Assembly (NCBI GenBank): GCA_021848365.1
Contig: JAJZUS010000001.1
Span: 897,517 to 961,516, forward strand
Source of the DNA: Actinomycetes bacterium
GTDB taxonomy: Bacteria > Actinomycetota > Acidimicrobiia > Acidimicrobiales > RAAP-2
Length of the DNA stretch: 64,000 nucleotides
Direction of reading: 5' to 3'
The translations under genes and the position numbers were made by a program. The notes under the pieces were generated by a model. That model saw only the letters and a list, made by a program, of their open reading frames with translations, was not told the DNA's origin and did no database searches. Shown in pieces: positions 60,701 to 64,000 of this stretch; position 1 is the first letter of the stretch; each line of letters opens with the position of its first letter.

Positions 60701-62678
60701 GTGAGCGACGTGGCCCCCGCGTGGTTCCCCCACCTCTTCCGTCCCCTCCGGCTGGGACCCGTAGAGGCGCCGAACCGAATCGTCTCGTCGGGTCACGACA
60801 CCGTGATGGTCGAGGGGGGGGCTCGTGACCGATCAGTTGATCGCCTATCACGAGGCGCGCGCGCGAGGTGGCGTGGGATGCATCGTCGTTCAGGTGGCGG
60901 GTGTCCACGAGACCGCTCGCTACACCAGTCACGTCCTGATGGCGACGAGCGACGAGTGCGTCCCGGGGTACCGCGACCTCGCCGCAGCCGTCCACCCGTT
61001 CGGCACGGTGCTGCTCGGGCAACTGTTCCACCCCGGTCGCGAGGTGATGGAGTCGAGCGACGGCTCGGCACCCGTCGCGGTCGCCCCCTCCGCCGTTCCG
61101 ACGGAGCGGTTCCGGGTGATGCCCCGCGCCCTGGGACTCGAGGAGATCGAGGAGATCGTCGCTGGCTACGGCGCGGCCGCCACGCGTCTGGTGCGGGCAG
61201 GTCTCGACGGGGTGGAGGTCGTCGCGAGCCACGGCTATCTACCGGCGCAGTTCCTCAGTTCCCACGCCAATCGTCGTGACGACGACTACGGCGGGTCGCG
61301 CGAGAACCGTCGCCGCTTCCTCGACGAGGTGATGGACGCCGTACGGGCGGGCGCCGGGCCCGCGGCGGCCGTGGGGCTGCGGATCTCACTCGACGAGCAC
61401 GACCCTGCGGGACTCGACATCGAGGAGGCCACCGATGCCGTGGCCGCGCTCGCGGCACGGGGGGCTCTCGACTACGTGAGCGTCACGACGGGAACCTCGG
61501 CAACCCTCGGGGGATCCGACCACATCGCTCCCGATATGGGCTTCGCCAACGGCTACGTGGCGCCGGCGGCGGCGCGGCTACGGGCGAGGATCGACGTCCC
61601 GATCCTGGTCGCCGGACGTATCAACCAGCCCCAGGAGGCCGAGCGCATCATCGCGAGCGGTCAGGCGGACGCCTGCGTGATGACTCGCGCTCTCATCTGC
61701 GATCCGGAGATGCCGCGTCGTGCGGTCGCCGGCGAGCTCGACGAGATCCGGGCGTGCGTGGGGTGCAATCAGGCGTGCATCGGCCACTTTCACCAGGGAC
61801 ACGCCATCTCGTGCATCCAACGTCCGGAGACGGGACGGGAGCGTCGCTACGGCGCGGTCGTGCGGTCTCCGGCACCCCGGCGAGTACTGGTCGTCGGGGG
61901 CGGTCCGGCGGGGTTGAAGGCGGCCGCCGTGGCCGCGGCGCGAGGTCACGAGGTGCGTCTGTACGAGGCGAGCCGCCGGGTCGGCGGCCAGGTGCTGCTC
62001 GCCGAGCAACTGCCCGGCCGCGACGAGTTCGGGGGCGTCGCCGACAACCTCCGTCGCGAGGCGCAGCGGGCCGGCGTCGAGATCGTCACCGGTCAGCGGG
62101 TCGACGTCGACCTCGTCGAGCGGGACGATCCGGACGTGGTCGTCGTCGCGACCGGAGCTCAGCCCTACACGCCGCCGGTCGAGCGGCGGGGGAGTCCCCG
62201 GGTCGTCGACGCCTGGTCGGTCGTGCGCGACCTCGAATCGGCACCGACGGGGCACGTCCTCGTCGCGGACTCTCGCGGGGACTGGACGGGTCTTGGCGTG
62301 GCGCGCTTGCTGGCCCGCGCCGGGCGGCGCGTGACCTTGGCGGTGACCGGCTACGCGGCGGGTGACCGACTGCAGCAGTACGTGCGCGACGGTCAGCTGG
62401 TCGCCCTCGAGCGTGAGGGGGTCGTCACTCGAGCCCTCCTGCGGCTCGGCGGGGTCGACGAGGACACGGCGTACCTCGAGAGCGTCCTCACCGGCAACCC
62501 GGTCCTCGTCGCGGACGTGAACGGCGTGGTGGTGGCGGCCGGAGGCACCCCCGACTCGGCTCTCGCGGAGGCCCTACGGAAGCGGGACCGGGCCCCGATC
62601 GTGGTGGGCGACTGTCGCGCGCCACGCACCGTCGAGGAGGCCGTCCTCGACGGTCTGGTTGCGGCGAGCGATCTCTAG
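60701..62678 (+). CDS. FadH/old-yellow-enzyme family oxidoreductase, frameshifted
   Basis: An FMN, 4Fe-4S and FAD-type reductase like 2,4-dienoyl-CoA reductase or the mycofactocin-associated OYE proteins. GTG 60701 gives the normal N-terminus (WFPHLFRPLRLGPVEAPNRIVSSGHDTVMVEGG), but a G8 tract at 60814-60821 shifts the frame; with seven Gs it would continue as LVTDQLIAYHEARARGGVG. The remaining frame from GTG 60825 encodes 617 residues: TIM barrel, cluster motif CVGCNQACIGHF...C, then FAD/NAD-binding RVLVVGGGPAGLKAAAVAAARGHEV. Either a sequencing error, a recent mutation or a slippery tract. Confidence 0.8.
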
Positions 62679-62683
62679 GACCG

Positions 62684-63979
62684 CTACAGGACGAGCGAGT
62701 AGGGGTGTTCCAGGATCCCGCTCAGAGTCTGCAGGAACTGGGCCGCGAGCGCCCCGTCGATGATCCGGTGGTCGGACGACATCGTGAAGCGCATTCGGTG
62801 GTGCAGGACGATCTCGTCGCCCACCGCCACCGGCTCGCGGAACGTGGAGCCGACGGCCAGGATCGCCCCCTCGGGAGGGTTGATGATGGCGGTGAACTGC
62901 TCTACGCCGAACATCCCGAGGTTCGAGATCGTGAAGGTCCCGCCCGACATGTGGTCGATGGTCAAGCGCTTCGCGTCCGCCAGGGCCGCCAACTCTCGGG
63001 CCCGGGCCGAGATCTGCACGAGGGACATCTCGTCGGCGTCCATGATGACCGGCACCACGAGACCGTTGTCCGACGCCACGGCCATGCCGATGTTGATTCG
63101 CTCGTGGATCAGCATCGTGGGGCTGTCGTCACCGACGTAGGAGGCGTTGACCTCGGGGTGAGACCGCAGGGCCAGGGCGACGGCGCGGATGACGAGGTCG
63201 TTCAGGCTGATCTTCGGCTGACCCGTCGCGATGAGGTGCGCGTTCATCTCGGTCCGTAGGCGGACGAGGTCCTCGACGTCGGCGACGGCCGTCACGAAGA
63301 AGTGCGGGATGGTGCGCGCGCTCTCTCCGAGGCGTCGGGCGATCACCCGGCGCGGGTTGTTCATCGGGACGGTGCGGCTGCCGCGCTTCTCCTCGGCCGA
63401 GGCGACCTGGACAGACGGGCGGGGCGAACCGGGGGGGGCGGCGGCGGTCGCCACCGAGGTGGTGGCCGCACTCGCGGCGAGGAGCTCCTCGATGTCGCTG
63501 CGGATGATGCGACCGCCGGGCCCGGTACCGGTGACGGCGCGCAGGTCGAGGTGGTGCTCGCGTGCGAGTCGGCGCACGAGCGGCGAGGCGGTGCGAGCGT
63601 CGAGTTCGGCGTCGCTCATGGCCGGGGCGCTCGCCGTCGGAGTGGCGGGGGCGGCCGGGACCGGTGCGGGGCGAGCCGCGTCGGCCGTCACCGACTCCGG
63701 CTCGGTGGCCATCTCCGCGGTGGCGACGACCGAGCCGCCCGCCCGGCCGTCGTCGAGGAGCGCGATGGGCGTGCCGATGGGCACGGTATCGCCCTCGCGT
63801 ACGAGCACGGCCGCCAGGGTTCCCGCGTCGTAGGCCTCGTACTCCATCGTGGCCTTGTCGGTCTCGATCTCGACGAGGACCTCACCGGGCTCGACGTGGT
63901 CCCCGGGACGCTTGCGCCACGCCGAGATAGCCCCCTCCTCCATCGTGTCGGAGAGTCGGGGCATGGTGATCTCGATCAT
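62684..63979 (-). CDS. 2-oxo acid dehydrogenase E2 component (dihydrolipoyl acyltransferase)
   Basis: A 431-residue E2 core subunit. The lipoyl domain (MIEITMPRLSDTMEEGAI) has the lipoylated lysine in IETDKATMEYEA near residue 42; an Ala/Pro linker leads to the E3-binding domain (ASPLVRRLAREHHLDLRAVTGTGPGGRIIRSDIEELL, about 130-170); the catalytic domain ends with DHRIIDG at residues 403-409. GGAGGT is 6-7 nt before the ATG. E1 genes would lie beyond the right edge. Pyruvate is the likely substrate, but branched-chain cannot be excluded. Confidence 0.92.
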   Translation of the reverse strand: MIEITMPRLSDTMEEGAISAWRKRPGDHVEPGEVLVEIETDKATMEYEAYDAGTLAAVLVREGDTVPIGTPIALLDDGRAGGSVVATAEMATEPESVTADAARPAPVPAAPATPTASAPAMSDAELDARTASPLVRRLAREHHLDLRAVTGTGPGGRIIRSDIEELLAASAATTSVATAAAPPGSPRPSVQVASAEEKRGSRTVPMNNPRRVIARRLGESARTIPHFFVTAVADVEDLVRLRTEMNAHLIATGQPKISLNDLVIRAVALALRSHPEVNASYVGDDSPTMLIHERINIGMAVASDNGLVVPVIMDADEMSLVQISARARELAALADAKRLTIDHMSGGTFTISNLGMFGVEQFTAIINPPEGAILAVGSTFREPVAVGDEIVLHHRMRFTMSSDHRIIDGALAAQFLQTLSGILEHPYSLVL

Positions 63980-64000
63980 CGGGTTACCTCCGCGCGGCCG

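Overview
The window is about 64 kb of a very GC-rich actinobacterial chromosome. The evidence is mostly gene content: a SepIVA-type coiled-coil gene between coaD and the DUF177/YceD gene, a DUF2469 gene after rplS, a PspA-HtpX-PspAB operon, a PimB-like mannosyltransferase, several luciferase-like and PPOX-type flavin/F420 enzymes, a B12-dependent ribonucleotide reductase and GTP-dependent PEP carboxykinase. GTG starts dominate and many genes look leaderless. I favour a deep-branching actinobacterium such as an Acidimicrobiia member. That placement is inference; no marker here fixes the genus.

Layout. 1-5.3 kb: a secreted beta-propeller protein, an FMN reductase and a DHA2 exporter on the minus strand, a divergent TetR regulator, and a small secreted four-cysteine protein. 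5.4-11.0 kb: an MFS protein, type II NADH dehydrogenase, pckG (minus), thiL and rpmB (minus). 11.1-29.5 kb: an unbroken plus-strand housekeeping block, fakA-like, recG, rsmD, coaD, sepIVA-like, yceD, rpmF, plsX, acpP, rnc, mutM, smc, ftsY, ffh, rpsP, khpA, rimM, trmD, rplS, DUF2469 and one unknown gene. It couples membrane lipid synthesis, chromosome organisation, signal-recognition-particle targeting and ribosome maturation through many 1-8 nt overlaps.

29.5-46.4 kb: endonuclease IV, fumarase, a pterin dehydratase, the envelope-stress operon pspA-htpX-pspAB, purK-purE, F420/flavin enzymes, a RecB-like nuclease, transporters, cysK-cysE, and an amino-acid permease with a formamidase. 46.4-56 kb: tRNA-Gly, a truncated haemoglobin, a run of small CxxC proteins, pimB, a ROK kinase, an aminotransferase, an SMP-30 lactonase and glpK. 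56-64 kb: nrdJ with candidate tandem NrdR boxes, a 1,048-bp element with terminal inverted repeats and a 5-bp target duplication directly behind nrdJ, an old-yellow-enzyme gene broken by a G8 tract, and a lipoyl acyltransferase (E2) at the right edge.

Two things deserve most attention. First, at least 19 genes have a TANNNT box ending 6-8 nt before the start codon with no Shine-Dalgarno between, an architecture for leaderless transcription. Second, the element behind nrdJ carries an array of GTGAC motifs at 22-23 bp spacing, and a third related terminus abuts it. It encodes a small membrane protein and no recognisable transposase.
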